This document shows positions 35,104 to 44,084 of a DNA stretch of 64,000 nt, one piece after another. Every line of letters starts with the position of its first letter. Positions within the stretch are counted from its first letter, which is position 1. A model generated the notes under the pieces. It was not told the origin of the DNA and made no database searches. It saw nothing but the letters and a program-made list of their open reading frames with translations. Source of the stretch: DASRFR01 sp035651455 (lineage in GTDB: Bacteria; Acidobacteriota; Terriglobia; Terriglobales; Acidobacteriaceae); NCBI GenBank assembly GCA_035651455.1, contig DASRFR010000049.1, forward strand, positions 1-64,000. The letters run 5' to 3'. A program made the translations under genes and the position numbers.

Positions 35104-35784
35104 TCATTCGGAGCCACCGCCACTCGCGCCCGCTCTTTCCATTATCACCGTCACCCGAATGGGCTTAGGACGCACAACTTGTATGAGCGGATCGCTCACG
35201 TAGGCGTGAGTGATGAAGGAAGCGCGCTCCACGGTTCCAGAAACGTCAACCGGATCGGTGGTGGCGGATTCCGCCGATTCCACCTGCCGACGCGGCCCGC
35301 TGATGGTAATGAACGCGGGATCCGCAAGCACCTGCGCAATGCGCAAGCCTGACGCGAATGTACCCGTGACTCGAGGCCGGACCTCGACCTGGCGGATCAT
35401 GCGCATGTCGAAGGTCATGTGCAACTGCCCGGGCACAATTTGAACCACCTCAATCTCGCGCGGCTCCCTCACGTTTTGCGCGGTCAGATCAATCGTGCGC
35501 TCACCGATTTTGGTGCCCGTTAAATCGATAACGACGTGAACATCTGGTTGCCTTAACTGGCGAATAACTCGTTCCGGTCCGCGCACGCGTACCTGGGCTT
35601 GCGGTGCATCCTGCGACGCGATCTCCAGGTTGTCAGGAAAGTTGTGAAATTCGATGGGCACCGTAAGCAGAACCTCAGTCACAGGATCGCGCTGGATCGC
35701 GAGCCATAGCCCCGCTGCAAGCAGCAATGAAACTACTTTCATCCAGAAATGTCGCAGCACGTATCTTCGGAAGAAGTCGCCCAT
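35104..35784 (-). CDS. YbbR-domain protein (CdaR-like)
   Basis: 226 residues. One N-terminal membrane helix (FWMKVVSLLLAAGLWLAI) is followed by periplasmic YbbR-type beta repeats (VPIEFHNFPDNLEI, VHVVIDLTG, TGTFASGLRIAQVLADP). In Firmicutes CdaR binds and tunes CdaA. The ATG overlaps the last base of the cdaA stop (TAATG), so the two proteins are probably made at a fixed ratio. The arrangement matches the conserved cdaA-cdaR-glmM operon. Confidence 0.9.
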   Translation of the reverse strand: MGDFFRRYVLRHFWMKVVSLLLAAGLWLAIQRDPVTEVLLTVPIEFHNFPDNLEIASQDAPQAQVRVRGPERVIRQLRQPDVHVVIDLTGTKIGERTIDLTAQNVREPREIEVVQIVPGQLHMTFDMRMIRQVEVRPRVTGTFASGLRIAQVLADPAFITISGPRRQVESAESATTDPVDVSGTVERASFITHAYVSDPLIQVVRPKPIRVTVIMERAGASGGGSE

Positions 35785-36668
35785 TATCGGTCGACCCCTG
35801 AGTGAAGCCCCGGATCGATATTCGGCGGAACCGACGCCCGCGGCGGACTGTCCGCGTCCGCCGCCGCGACCTCCTCGGCCGCGATGGGAGTGGGCAGGGT
35901 CGAGGGCGCCACATAGCGCCGCAGCAATTGGCTCAGCCGCTCGCGAAGCTCTTCTACGCTGAGGTCGCGCTCGATGTTGCCACCCACGGTCAGGCTGATC
36001 GCGCCGGTCTCCTCGGAGACGACGACGGCGATCGCATCCGTTTCCTCAGTGATTCCAATGGCGGCGCGATGCCGCGTCCCCAACTGTGTAGAGAGGACCG
36101 GGTTCATCGACAGTGGCAGGAAGCAGGCGGCCGCCGCAATGCGATCGTCCTGGATGATGACCGCCCCATCATGCAGCGGAGCGCTTGGACGAAAAACCGT
36201 GGCCAGCAGGTCATAGGAGAGGCGTGCATCCAGGGGCACACCGCTTTCGATGTAGGTGCGTAGACCGATTTCGCGTTCAATTACGATCAGCGCGCCAGTC
36301 TGATTTTGCGAAAACAAGTTGGCTGCGAGAACGATGTCGTCATAGGCCTCAGCCTGCGAGTTCGAGGCGCGACTGAACATAAGGCGGCTTCCCAGTCCGG
36401 CTAGTGCATGGCGAATTTCAGACTGGAAAACGACGATCAGAGCAAAAACCATGTAGGGGATGAGCCGGCTGAGCAGCCAGTTGACGGTCGTCAGTTCACC
36501 CACGCCGGCCAGGTAAAACCCCAGCGCGAGTACGGCCACGCCTACCAGCATGGGAGCAGCGCGCGTTCCCCGGATCAGCATCAGGAACTGATAGATCAGG
36601 ATAGCGACCAGAACTATGTCGATCACCGAAAGGATCGTCACGTGTGGCCATGTCCCTGTCCAGTGCAT
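35784..36668 (-). CDS. cdaA: Diadenylate cyclase CdaA
   Basis: 294 residues from the ATG at 36666-36668, which has AAGGA nine bases before it; a longer open frame upstream is unlikely. Three membrane helices cover about 10-90 (ILSVIDIVLVAILIYQFLM and others). The DAC domain has the two catalytic motifs LHDGAVII and GTRHRAAIGITE. It makes cyclic-di-AMP from two ATP at the inner membrane. The C-terminal tail is Pro/Ala-rich and ends at the cdaR start. Confidence 0.95.
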   Translation of the reverse strand: MHWTGTWPHVTILSVIDIVLVAILIYQFLMLIRGTRAAPMLVGVAVLALGFYLAGVGELTTVNWLLSRLIPYMVFALIVVFQSEIRHALAGLGSRLMFSRASNSQAEAYDDIVLAANLFSQNQTGALIVIEREIGLRTYIESGVPLDARLSYDLLATVFRPSAPLHDGAVIIQDDRIAAAACFLPLSMNPVLSTQLGTRHRAAIGITEETDAIAVVVSEETGAISLTVGGNIERDLSVEELRERLSQLLRRYVAPSTLPTPIAAEEVAAADADSPPRASVPPNIDPGLHSGVDR

Positions 36669-36811
36669 CAGTCGCAATCCTTGCCCGAAGATGGCTTCCC
36701 GGCTCCTCATTGTAATCCAGACCGGAAAACAGCAAACAAAGGAGGATCGAGAGGCTAAGATGCGTGAGGCCGACTCGCTAGCGAGGCGCGCCTGCGTAAG
36801 AACCACGCTCC

Positions 36812-38200
36812 TTACTGCTTGCGATTCTTAACTGTCGCTGTGATCTCACCGCGTGACACGCGGGCAGTAATCTCTTCGCCAGAGTTGACCTGCGTGGCAT
36901 CTTTCACCAGCCTGCCAGAGCTATCGAACACCAAGGCGTAGCCCCGCTCCAGGATGGCGAGCGGCGACAGGGCTTCCAACTGACTGCCGAGCCGTTCCCA
37001 GTGTCCCCGGCGCGCCAGCAGCGAATTGCGGGCGGCTGCGGCCAGCTTTCCGGCCTCGGCATCGAGTTGCTGCCGAATGCCCGCCAGCACCCGCCGCATG
37101 TCATAGTGGCGCACCGCGGCTGCGGCCGTTTGCCATCTTCTTCTATGACGCTCCACAATCAGGCGCTGGGCGCGTTCCATGCGGAACATGATGTCGTCAA
37201 GCTTCTGCTGACGCTGGTTGATCAGGTCCATTATGCGGGCAAATGCGCCATGCTGCGCCAGTTCGGTCAGAGCCTGCCGCCCCATCAACAGGCGGTAACG
37301 CATTGCTCGCTGCAGCCGATCATGCAAGGCGAAGGCCTGTTCTTCTATCTGCTGGCGGGAGAGGATGACCATCTCGGCTGCCGCCGATGGAGTGGGCGCG
37401 CGCAGGTCGGCCACGAAGTCGATGATCGTGAAATCGGTCTCGTGGCCAATTGCCGAGATCACCGGGATCGTAGAAGACGCGACCGTCCGCGCCAGCCCTT
37501 CATGGTTGAAGGCGGCCAAATCCTCCTCCGACCCGCCGCCCCGGGCCACGATGATGACCTCCACACTCCGTATTCGGTTGAAGTAACGGATGCCGGCGCT
37601 GACCTCAGTGGGAGCCGCATCCCCCTGCACTTGCGATGGGTAGATCAGCACGTTGACCGTCCGGTGACGCTGGTGAAGCACCTTGAGCACGTCGCGCAAT
37701 GCCGCTGCTTGCGGGGAGCTCACGATGCCAATCCGCCGGGGCATGGCCGGAATAGGCTTCTTGCGTGACGCCTCAAATAGGCCTTCCGCTTCCAGCTTGG
37801 CCTTGAGTTGTTCGAAGGCGATGAGTAGCGCGCCGGCCCCTTTCGGCTCCATGTACTCGCCGAGAATCTGCAGCTCGCCGCGATCCTCGTACACTGTCAC
37901 ACGCCCGCGCACGATCACCTGCATGCCATTGCCGGGCTTGAAGCGCAGAAGCTTCGCCTGCGAACGGAAGATGACGACCCGCACCTGTGCGCTCTCATCT
38001 TTGAGAGTGAAGTACATGTGTCCGGATTCGGCGGCGCGGAAATTGGAGATTTCACCCTCGACCCAGGCCTCGCGATACTCGCGCTCGAGTTGGGTACGCA
38101 CGCTGGCGAGTAAGTCACGAAGCGTCCAGATGCGTCGCCCGGCGGCCCGGTCGATTGCCCGAAAGTTGAAGCCCAGCTGGTCCTCAGCAGCCATGTTCAT
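36812..38200 (-). CDS. xseA: Exodeoxyribonuclease VII large subunit
   Basis: 462 residues from the ATG at 38198-38200; a further in-frame ATG follows at 38194. Longer upstream frames add residues without family similarity. The N-terminal OB-fold is visible (VEGEISNFRAAESGHMYFTL), then the catalytic core (RIGIVSSPQAAALRDVL, VIIVARGGGSEEDLAAFN, VISAIGHETDFTIIDFVAD) and a long coiled coil. It degrades single-stranded DNA together with XseB; no xseB is visible next to it. Its 3' end lies about 140 bases upstream of cdaA on the same strand. Confidence 0.95.
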   Translation of the reverse strand: MNMAAEDQLGFNFRAIDRAAGRRIWTLRDLLASVRTQLEREYREAWVEGEISNFRAAESGHMYFTLKDESAQVRVVIFRSQAKLLRFKPGNGMQVIVRGRVTVYEDRGELQILGEYMEPKGAGALLIAFEQLKAKLEAEGLFEASRKKPIPAMPRRIGIVSSPQAAALRDVLKVLHQRHRTVNVLIYPSQVQGDAAPTEVSAGIRYFNRIRSVEVIIVARGGGSEEDLAAFNHEGLARTVASSTIPVISAIGHETDFTIIDFVADLRAPTPSAAAEMVILSRQQIEEQAFALHDRLQRAMRYRLLMGRQALTELAQHGAFARIMDLINQRQQKLDDIMFRMERAQRLIVERHRRRWQTAAAAVRHYDMRRVLAGIRQQLDAEAGKLAAAARNSLLARRGHWERLGSQLEALSPLAILERGYALVFDSSGRLVKDATQVNSGEEITARVSRGEITATVKNRKQ

Positions 38201-38368
38201 CGCAGTGTACCGCAGCGGAAGGGCGGAGATGTCGGCCGACTGGCAACTTCCAGGCGCAGCCCGGCGTCTCACCATTACAGGGCCAGACGCAGCCTTCATG
38301 CGGTCATCCGCCAGTAATGTGCCTTAGGTAATATGGGCGATAGCGGGGGAAGGCGCGATACTGCAGCA

Positions 38369-38509
38369 ATGAGTATGGATCATGTTTTGGTTGACTTCCT
38401 GCAACGGGTCGCGGTAGGAGTTGTCGCTGCTCTGTTTGTGATTCTCGTGGTGGGCCTCGGATTACCCCGCAGAGTGCCCGTGTTTTCTCGCCGCAGGATC
38501 AAGGACTAG
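38369..38509 (+). CDS. Short single-pass membrane protein (46 residues)
   Basis: Open frame from ATG at 38369 to TAG at 38507-38509. The product has a polar start, a hydrophobic helix of about 20 residues (VAVGVVAALFVILVVGLGL) and a basic tail (RRVPVFSRRRIKD), the layout of a small inner-membrane protein. The ribosome binding site is weak (the purine run is about 20 bases upstream), and a second ATG at 38375 is possible. It is the only coding candidate in the 520-base space between xseA and the DUF47 gene; the rest of that space shows nothing recognisable. Confidence 0.4.
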   Translation: MSMDHVLVDFLQRVAVGVVAALFVILVVGLGLPRRVPVFSRRRIKD

Positions 38510-38724
38510 CGCACCAGCCTCGCCGCTCCGTTCAGCTCAGCGACGGTGGGTATCCCAGGCAAACTTGCATCACCCATCCAAACACTTGCCGCTTGCGGCC
38601 ATACACAAACCTCTGACTGTGATCAGCGTATTTGACGGGATTCAGTTCCGCGTGAGATAGTGTGCTCGTTTCGCAGGATTGATTTCTTCGTAAGTACTAG
38701 AAGCGTTGGAGTTTCCGTCTCACA

Positions 38725-39339
38725 ATGGTCCGCCTCATTCCCCGGGATGTCAGTTTTTTCGAGATGTTCTCGCAGATGTCCGAGAACCTCATCGCAGGGG
38801 CGCGCACCCTGGTCGAGCTGTTCGCCGATTACCGCGACGTCGAGCGACGAATCGACGAGATTCGCCGTATTGAGCATATCGGCGACGACCTCACCCATGG
38901 CATTCTCACCAAGCTGAACCAGACGTTCATCACGCCTTTCGATCGCGAAGATATCCATCAACTGGCCTCTTCGCTGGACGACGTACTCGATTTCCTGAAC
39001 GCCGCCGGAGCCCGGATCATCATGTACCGCATCAAGCATCCGCCCGCGGCCGCAGGTGAACTGGCTCGGTTCATTCTCCTGCAAAGCGAGGAACTTCATA
39101 AAGCCGTTTCCAAGCTGCAGAAAAATGGTGACGTGCTCGACCACTGCGTGGAGATCAATCGGCTGGAGAATGAGGCGGACTACGTGACCCGCGCCGCTAT
39201 CGCCAAATTATTTGACGAGGAAAAAGACCCGATTCAGCTGATCAAGAATAAGGAATTACTCGAATTCTTGGAAACCGCCACTGATCGTGCTGAAGATGTG
39301 GCTAACGTGCTTGAGACTGTCGTGCTGAAGAACGCCTGA
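38725..39339 (+). CDS. DUF47 family PhoU-like phosphate-transport accessory protein
   Basis: 204-residue helical protein of the TIGR00153/DUF47 family. Family marks: IPRDVSFFEMFSQMSENL, the DLTHGILTKLNQTFITPFDRED segment, the long helix LDDVLDFLNAAGARI, and the end RAEDVANVLETVVLKNA. Four to six amphipathic helices form the PhoU-like bundle with acidic metal-binding positions. The Pit transporter gene starts 24 bases downstream, a standard pairing in which this protein probably regulates or assists the transporter. Confidence 0.93.
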   Translation: MVRLIPRDVSFFEMFSQMSENLIAGARTLVELFADYRDVERRIDEIRRIEHIGDDLTHGILTKLNQTFITPFDREDIHQLASSLDDVLDFLNAAGARIIMYRIKHPPAAAGELARFILLQSEELHKAVSKLQKNGDVLDHCVEINRLENEADYVTRAAIAKLFDEEKDPIQLIKNKELLEFLETATDRAEDVANVLETVVLKNA

Positions 39340-39363
39340 CACCAGCGTGCAACCGGAAGCCCA

Positions 39364-40389
39364 TTGAAACCCGACCTCCTCTTGCTCGCCATCACCGTGT
39401 TGGTGGCGCTCATCTTCGACTTCCTCAACGGCTTTCACGACGCCGCCAACAGTATCGCCACGGTGGTTTCCACCCGCGTGCTCTCTCCCAAGCTTGCTGT
39501 GGCATGGGCCGCCTTCTTTAATTTCCTGGCTGCTTTCTTCCTGGGTACCGCCGTGGCCAAAACCATCGGTAAGGGCATGATTCGCATCGACTCAGTGACC
39601 CAATACGTAGTCATCACCGGGCTGATGGGCGCGATCGTCTGGGACCTTCTGACCTGGTGGTGGGGTCTCCCGACGTCATCCTCGCACGCGCTTATCGGCG
39701 GCTATGCCGGTGCCGCGATCATGCGCTCCGGCTGGCACGTCATCATTGTGGAAGGCTGGTACAAGACCCTTATATTCATTGTGGTCGCCCCCATCATGGG
39801 CCTGATTCTCGGGTTCAGCTTCATGGTCGCAGTTTACTGGCTGCTGCGGAACAAGCCCCCGCGCCGCATTGACCACTGGTTCCGTCGGCTGCAGTTGCTC
39901 TCTGCGGCAGCGTACAGCCTGGGCCACGGCGGCAATGATGCTCAGAAAACCATGGGAATTGTGGCCAGCGCTTTATATGGAGCCAAACTGCTCAGCGCCT
40001 CGGAACTGGCAACTAACTGGGGACGCTTTCACTGGCCCATTATTCTGGCCGCACACGCTTCCATCGCAGCGGGAACCTACTTCGGCGGCTGGAGGATTGT
40101 TCACACTATGGGGTCGCGCATAACCAAGCTGAAGCCTGTCGGAGGCTTCTGCGCGGAATCCGCTGGCGCGATTACGTTATTTTCTACGGCACTGGCGGGC
40201 ATCCCGGTCAGCACCACTCACACTATTACTGGCGCGATCGTCGGCGTTGGTGCGACCACCCGCCTGTCCGCGGTTCGCTGGGGCGTGGCCCGCCGCATTG
40301 TGTGGGCTTGGGTGTTGACGATTCCCGCGTCTGCTCTCGTCGCCGCGGTAGCGTACTGGCTGGTACAACTCGTCCATCCCGGCGCATAG
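39364..40389 (+). CDS. Inorganic phosphate transporter, Pit family
   Basis: 341-residue polytopic inner-membrane transporter starting at a TTG. The Pit signature DFLNGFHDAANSIATVV near the N-terminus is repeated in the second half (GHGGNDAQKTMGIV; VSTTHTITGAIVGVGAT). About ten helices are visible. Low-affinity, metal-phosphate symport is typical of the family. It lies directly behind the DUF47 gene, a probable two-gene operon. The TTG is uncertain, but no better start is evident before the first helix. Confidence 0.93.
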   Translation: MKPDLLLLAITVLVALIFDFLNGFHDAANSIATVVSTRVLSPKLAVAWAAFFNFLAAFFLGTAVAKTIGKGMIRIDSVTQYVVITGLMGAIVWDLLTWWWGLPTSSSHALIGGYAGAAIMRSGWHVIIVEGWYKTLIFIVVAPIMGLILGFSFMVAVYWLLRNKPPRRIDHWFRRLQLLSAAAYSLGHGGNDAQKTMGIVASALYGAKLLSASELATNWGRFHWPIILAAHASIAAGTYFGGWRIVHTMGSRITKLKPVGGFCAESAGAITLFSTALAGIPVSTTHTITGAIVGVGATTRLSAVRWGVARRIVWAWVLTIPASALVAAVAYWLVQLVHPGA

Positions 40390-40494
40390 CCTCCGCTTCC
40401 AGACCTGGCTTAACTTCGGAGATCAGACCGCAACCTCGCACCGGTGTACAATCCCGCTTCCCGATATTCCGATAACGTCGCTTAATTCACTCGC

Positions 40495-41940
40495 GTGCGG
40501 AAACACTCATTGTCTACAGACGCACTCAAGGCCGAAGTGTTGGATCAGCCGCAGGGCGCCACGCTGCGAAAGGAACTCGGCCTGCTCGATCTTGCACTCG
40601 CGCAGATCGTCTACATGGTCTCGCTTGATTTCTTTGGCACTGCGGCCAAAGCGGGATCTGCGCACGTTTTTCTCTGGCTGGTGGCAATCGTCTGTTTCTT
40701 CATTCCTATCGCCCTCGTGGTTGCTCATCTAAATCAGTGGATGCCGGTTGAAGGCGGTCTCTACGAATGGGCTCGCATCGGTTTCAGTGACTCGATTGGA
40801 TTCCTGGTTGCCTGGAATCTATGGCTGTATGTGGTCTTGCTGGTGGCACAAATCGGCTTGATTTCTACCACCTTCTTTGCCTTCGCACTGGGACAGAATG
40901 CCGCCTGGATCACCACCAATAAGCCGCTCATTACTGCGGTGTCCATCGTCATTATCGCTGCCTTGGCTTATGTATCGGCGAGAGGGCTGCAACTGGGCAA
41001 ATGGGTCACCAACGTGGGCGGAATTCTTACCATCGCAGTACTTGCCTTTCTGGTCCTTGCTCCATTTTCGCATTCGGCCGGTTCCAATCATCACTACAGT
41101 CCCCTGAGGGTAGTCATCCCGCCACTGTCGCTCTTCAGCCTGAGCGTGTTCAGCAAAATGACCTTTGGCGCGCTGTGCGGGTTTGAGCTAGTCGCGATCT
41201 TCGCGGCAGAAACGCGCGACCCGGCCCGCAGCATTCGGCGCTCGGTTCTCATAGCCGCGCCCATAATCGCGTTGCTGTACATCCTCGGGACCAGCGCCAT
41301 CCTCGCATTCGTCAGCTCAGGTGATGTGAATATCATCGGGCCCATTGCTCAAGCACTCAGCCTTGCATTGCAGCCCGCGGGATTATCCGCCCTTGTTGCC
41401 GGTGTCACCATACTCCTGCTTCTCACCAATCAACTTGCCACCAGCACTCTGCTGTTCAGCGCCAGCGCCCGCCTTCCCATGGTAGCCGGGTGGGATCATC
41501 TCCTCCCGGCCTGGTTCACGCGTTTGCATCGCCTATATAAGACTCCGGTGAATTCCGTTTTATTTGTGGCTGCTGTAACCCTGGTGGCGAGCGTGGCAGT
41601 GCTGATCGGCGTCGGTGAGCAGGAAGCCTTTGCCATGCTGCAAATCTGGGCTTTCACGTTTTACGGTCTTAGCTACCTGGTGATGTTCGCTATCCCACTC
41701 TTTGGACGCAAGCAGGCTCGCCCAGCGCTCTGGCTCCGAGCCGCTGCGCTTTCTGGATTTCTGGTGACCCTCCTCTTTGTTCTGCTTTCTGTGTTTCCCA
41801 TCATCCCGGTTGAGAGCCAGGCGGAATACACCTGGAAAACGGTTGCTGTAATTCTGGGGGCCAATGCGATGGGGATACTTCTCCACCTTGCGGGACGAAG
41901 CAAGCCGGAGCTGTCACAACGCGCTGCGGCTCGCGATTAA
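40495..41940 (+). CDS. APC-superfamily amino acid/polyamine permease
   Basis: 481 residues starting at a GTG; about twelve membrane helices. The first helix reads LGLLDLALAQIVYMVSLDFF, and GGLYEWARIGFSDSIGFLVAWNLWLY matches the helix II-III region of APC permeases (GGLYEW). The FGALCGFELVAIFAAETRDPARSI helix-loop is the helix VI family mark. Substrate cannot be named; related proteins carry amino acids or polyamines. Isolated between the phosphate transporter and the small basic gene, on the same strand. Confidence 0.88.
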   Translation: MRKHSLSTDALKAEVLDQPQGATLRKELGLLDLALAQIVYMVSLDFFGTAAKAGSAHVFLWLVAIVCFFIPIALVVAHLNQWMPVEGGLYEWARIGFSDSIGFLVAWNLWLYVVLLVAQIGLISTTFFAFALGQNAAWITTNKPLITAVSIVIIAALAYVSARGLQLGKWVTNVGGILTIAVLAFLVLAPFSHSAGSNHHYSPLRVVIPPLSLFSLSVFSKMTFGALCGFELVAIFAAETRDPARSIRRSVLIAAPIIALLYILGTSAILAFVSSGDVNIIGPIAQALSLALQPAGLSALVAGVTILLLLTNQLATSTLLFSASARLPMVAGWDHLLPAWFTRLHRLYKTPVNSVLFVAAVTLVASVAVLIGVGEQEAFAMLQIWAFTFYGLSYLVMFAIPLFGRKQARPALWLRAAALSGFLVTLLFVLLSVFPIIPVESQAEYTWKTVAVILGANAMGILLHLAGRSKPELSQRAAARD

Positions 41941-41983
41941 GTGCAACTTGGTATCGAGCCCCTGCACCTAAGTCTGGATTACG

Positions 41984-41990
41984 AAGGAGG
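41984..41990 (+). promoter_or_regulatory. Strong ribosome binding site of the small basic gene
   Basis: AAGGAGG, a near-perfect complement to the 16S rRNA 3' end, lies five bases before the ATG at 41996. It is one of the best such sites in the window and argues strongly that the short frame downstream is translated. Confidence 0.7.
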
Positions 41991-41995
41991 ACGGC

Positions 41996-42145
41996 ATGGC
42001 ACGACGAAGTGGGTCGGAATCGGGGGCCGGCGGTACCCGGTCACGCCGCGGTAGAGCAGGTCGCGCGGGAGCGGGAGTCCAGAGCGGGGCGGGTGATTCC
42101 AAGAAATCCGGCGGCCGCAAGAAGAGCACTAGCGGCAAGAAGTAA
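41996..42145 (+). CDS. 49-residue Gly/Ser/Arg/Lys-rich basic protein
   Basis: Open frame from ATG 41996 to TAA 42143-42145. About 15 residues are Lys or Arg against two acidic ones, and Gly plus Ser make up over a third; there is no aromatic residue. It begins MARRSGSESGAGGTRSRRGR and ends in an Lys-rich tail (SKKSGGRKKSTSGKK). This low-complexity, cationic composition is that of histone-tail-like or nucleic-acid-binding small proteins. A six-base hairpin (42147-42152 with 42159-42164) follows at once, without a T-run. No family recognised. Confidence 0.6.
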   Translation: MARRSGSESGAGGTRSRRGRAGRAGAGVQSGAGDSKKSGGRKKSTSGKK

Positions 42146-42195
42146 GATCTCACCGAACTGAGATATGAGTAAAGAATTCGGAGAATGAATAAACT

Positions 42196-43221
42196 GTGTC
42201 CGAACACCCCGCCATGAACCGCCGCTGGCGACACACCAGCAGAAACCTGCACAAGCTATGTTGCCTGCTGCTCATTTCAAGCGCGGTGGGGGCGCAATCC
42301 TTCCACGCCACGCCGCTCAATGATCTCGGAAACGGAAAGTACAAGGGCTTTGAGGGAGGACTTTACGAGAACGGGAGCAACACACCTCCGGCGGACCACG
42401 ACGCAGCTGGGCAGGAGCTCGCTTCCCAGGTTGCACCGATACGTGGCAAATTCGTGCTGCTGTCCATCGGGATGAGCAACGCCGTCGTGGAGTTCAAGGC
42501 GTTTAAGCCGCTGGCCGAGTCTGATCCACGCGTGAATCATCGCACGCTGGCAATCGTCAACGGCGCGAAGGGCGCTCTCACGGGTTGCGCTTGGGTCGAT
42601 CCTCATGCCACCCCCGCAGAGAATGGGTGCATCTTGCCGGGCCCTCAACCCAACGAATATGATCGAATAAGGGATGAACTGCTGAAGCCAAAGGGACTTT
42701 CCGAAGACCAGGTCGAGGTGATCTGGATGAAGAATGCTAATCCCGTGCCCCACATCGCCCTGCCTTCTCCCGACGCCGAAGCTTACACGTACGAGAGGCA
42801 GATCGGCGAGACGGCACGTTCCGCGAAGGCGCGGTATCCAAATCTGAAGCTGCTGTTCCTGACTAGCAGAATATATGCCGGGTACGCGACCAAGCGACTG
42901 AATCCCGAACCTTATGCATACGAAAACGGCTTCTCAGTGAAATGGGCGATTCAGGCGCAGGTTGATCAGATGCGCAAAGGTGGCAAGGTTGACCCGATTG
43001 CCGGAGATCTCGACTATAAAAGAGGCGTTGCCCCATGGATTGCCTGGGGTCCGTACATCTGGGCCGACGACGGCAAACCCCGCTCGGACGGCTTGACCTG
43101 GAAACCCGACGAGTACCAACCCGATGGAACCCACCCGAATAAAATCGGGCAGCACAAAGTCGCGGAGATCTTGCTCAACTTCTTCCTGGAGTCCCCTTAC
43201 ACTGCGTGGTTCAAGAAGTAA
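42196..43221 (+). CDS. Exported SGNH-like hydrolase
   Basis: 341 residues from a GTG; ATG 42214 is an alternative. A signal peptide follows (LCCLLLISSAVGAQ). The nucleophile block resembles sialate-esterase-type GQSN motifs: LLSIGMSNAVVEF near residue 91. The catalytic Asp-His block is clear near the C-terminus (PDGTHPNKIGQHKVAEIL), with DGTHP giving Asp and His. The intermediate Gly and Asn blocks are less sharp. It is likely an exported esterase or lipase of the SGNH superfamily, probably on carbohydrate esters; the substrate is open. Confidence 0.75.
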   Translation: MSEHPAMNRRWRHTSRNLHKLCCLLLISSAVGAQSFHATPLNDLGNGKYKGFEGGLYENGSNTPPADHDAAGQELASQVAPIRGKFVLLSIGMSNAVVEFKAFKPLAESDPRVNHRTLAIVNGAKGALTGCAWVDPHATPAENGCILPGPQPNEYDRIRDELLKPKGLSEDQVEVIWMKNANPVPHIALPSPDAEAYTYERQIGETARSAKARYPNLKLLFLTSRIYAGYATKRLNPEPYAYENGFSVKWAIQAQVDQMRKGGKVDPIAGDLDYKRGVAPWIAWGPYIWADDGKPRSDGLTWKPDEYQPDGTHPNKIGQHKVAEILLNFFLESPYTAWFKK

Positions 43222-43301
43222 GGATCGGGCGGGCAACTTTTGTTGCCGTCGTACTAGCATTGTTACGCGGAAATCTACCTTCGACACCCACACTGGCGCG
43301 A

Positions 43302-43634
43302 TCAGGCCATGCGCTTGCGCGAGTCACGTGACCGATCCGCCGCCGGGCGTTTAGCGTGCGGCTCGTTCATGTGAGGGAGGAGGCAGGGACTGCAAAATAT
43401 TTGATCACAGAGATCGCAGGATTCGGCGTGCAGATCGCAGACCGGAGTGCCACAGTCAGCGCACTGTTCCGAGGATGCGCGCGCGCAGGTATAAGCCTCT
43501 GCCCCGCGTGCCAGTTCAATTTCACAATGGGCAGCCATCCCGCCACAGTTTATCGCAGCCGCGCGGGAATTGTCCTTGAGGCCTGAGTAGCCATACTCGA
43601 CAGGCGGGCGTTGAGCGGTATAGCAGCTGCTCAC
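43302..43634 (-). CDS. Cysteine-rich zinc-binding (B-box-like) protein
   Basis: 110 residues, but the metal-rich part begins near residue 30 and an ATG at 43538 is an alternative start. Cys and His are arranged in pairs: CGG...HCE, CADCGTPVCDLH, CDLCDQIFCSPCLLPH. They suggest two or three zinc knuckles like a B-box or treble-clef domain. The ends are Arg/Lys-rich and disordered. Such proteins are normally eukaryotic or seen sporadically in bacteria; the role is probably interaction with protein or nucleic acid. Isolated, on the minus strand between plus-strand genes. Confidence 0.7.
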   Translation of the reverse strand: MSSCYTAQRPPVEYGYSGLKDNSRAAAINCGGMAAHCEIELARGAEAYTCARASSEQCADCGTPVCDLHAESCDLCDQIFCSPCLLPHMNEPHAKRPAADRSRDSRKRMA

Positions 43635-43881
43635 AGATGTCGACGTCCGAACAAACGGCGTGAATTGCTGGAATGTAAGAGCGAAGGATTAGTCGCGGAC
43701 AGTTCGCTGGTTTGAACCGCGTAGACCGTTTTCACGCCTTCTTCAGACGTTCGGCTCTCTTAACATCACGCGCTTCGTTTTGTTCTTGGTGCGGGACCAG
43801 CGGCCGCACCAGAAATCAACGATGCCGAATACGTGCTCAACCGGTGGGAGATTCGTCAGGGCTCGCAACCCTTAGAAAAAA

Positions 43882-43958
<77 letters not shown>

Positions 43959-44084
43959 ACTGTTCGTAATCCCACAATTTTACTACACGTTACGTTGAAC
44001 TGCAGGCCTTCAAGTTGGCCACAATCTTGGGACCATTGGGACTGGCGACCAAGTTTTGGCCGCGTTGTCTTGTGCAATCAGTAC

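Noticed and set aside
43232..43247. Hairpin GGCAAC-TTTT-GTTGCC after the SGNH-like hydrolase gene
   Set aside because: Good stem-loop but no T-run follows on either strand; too weak to call a terminator.
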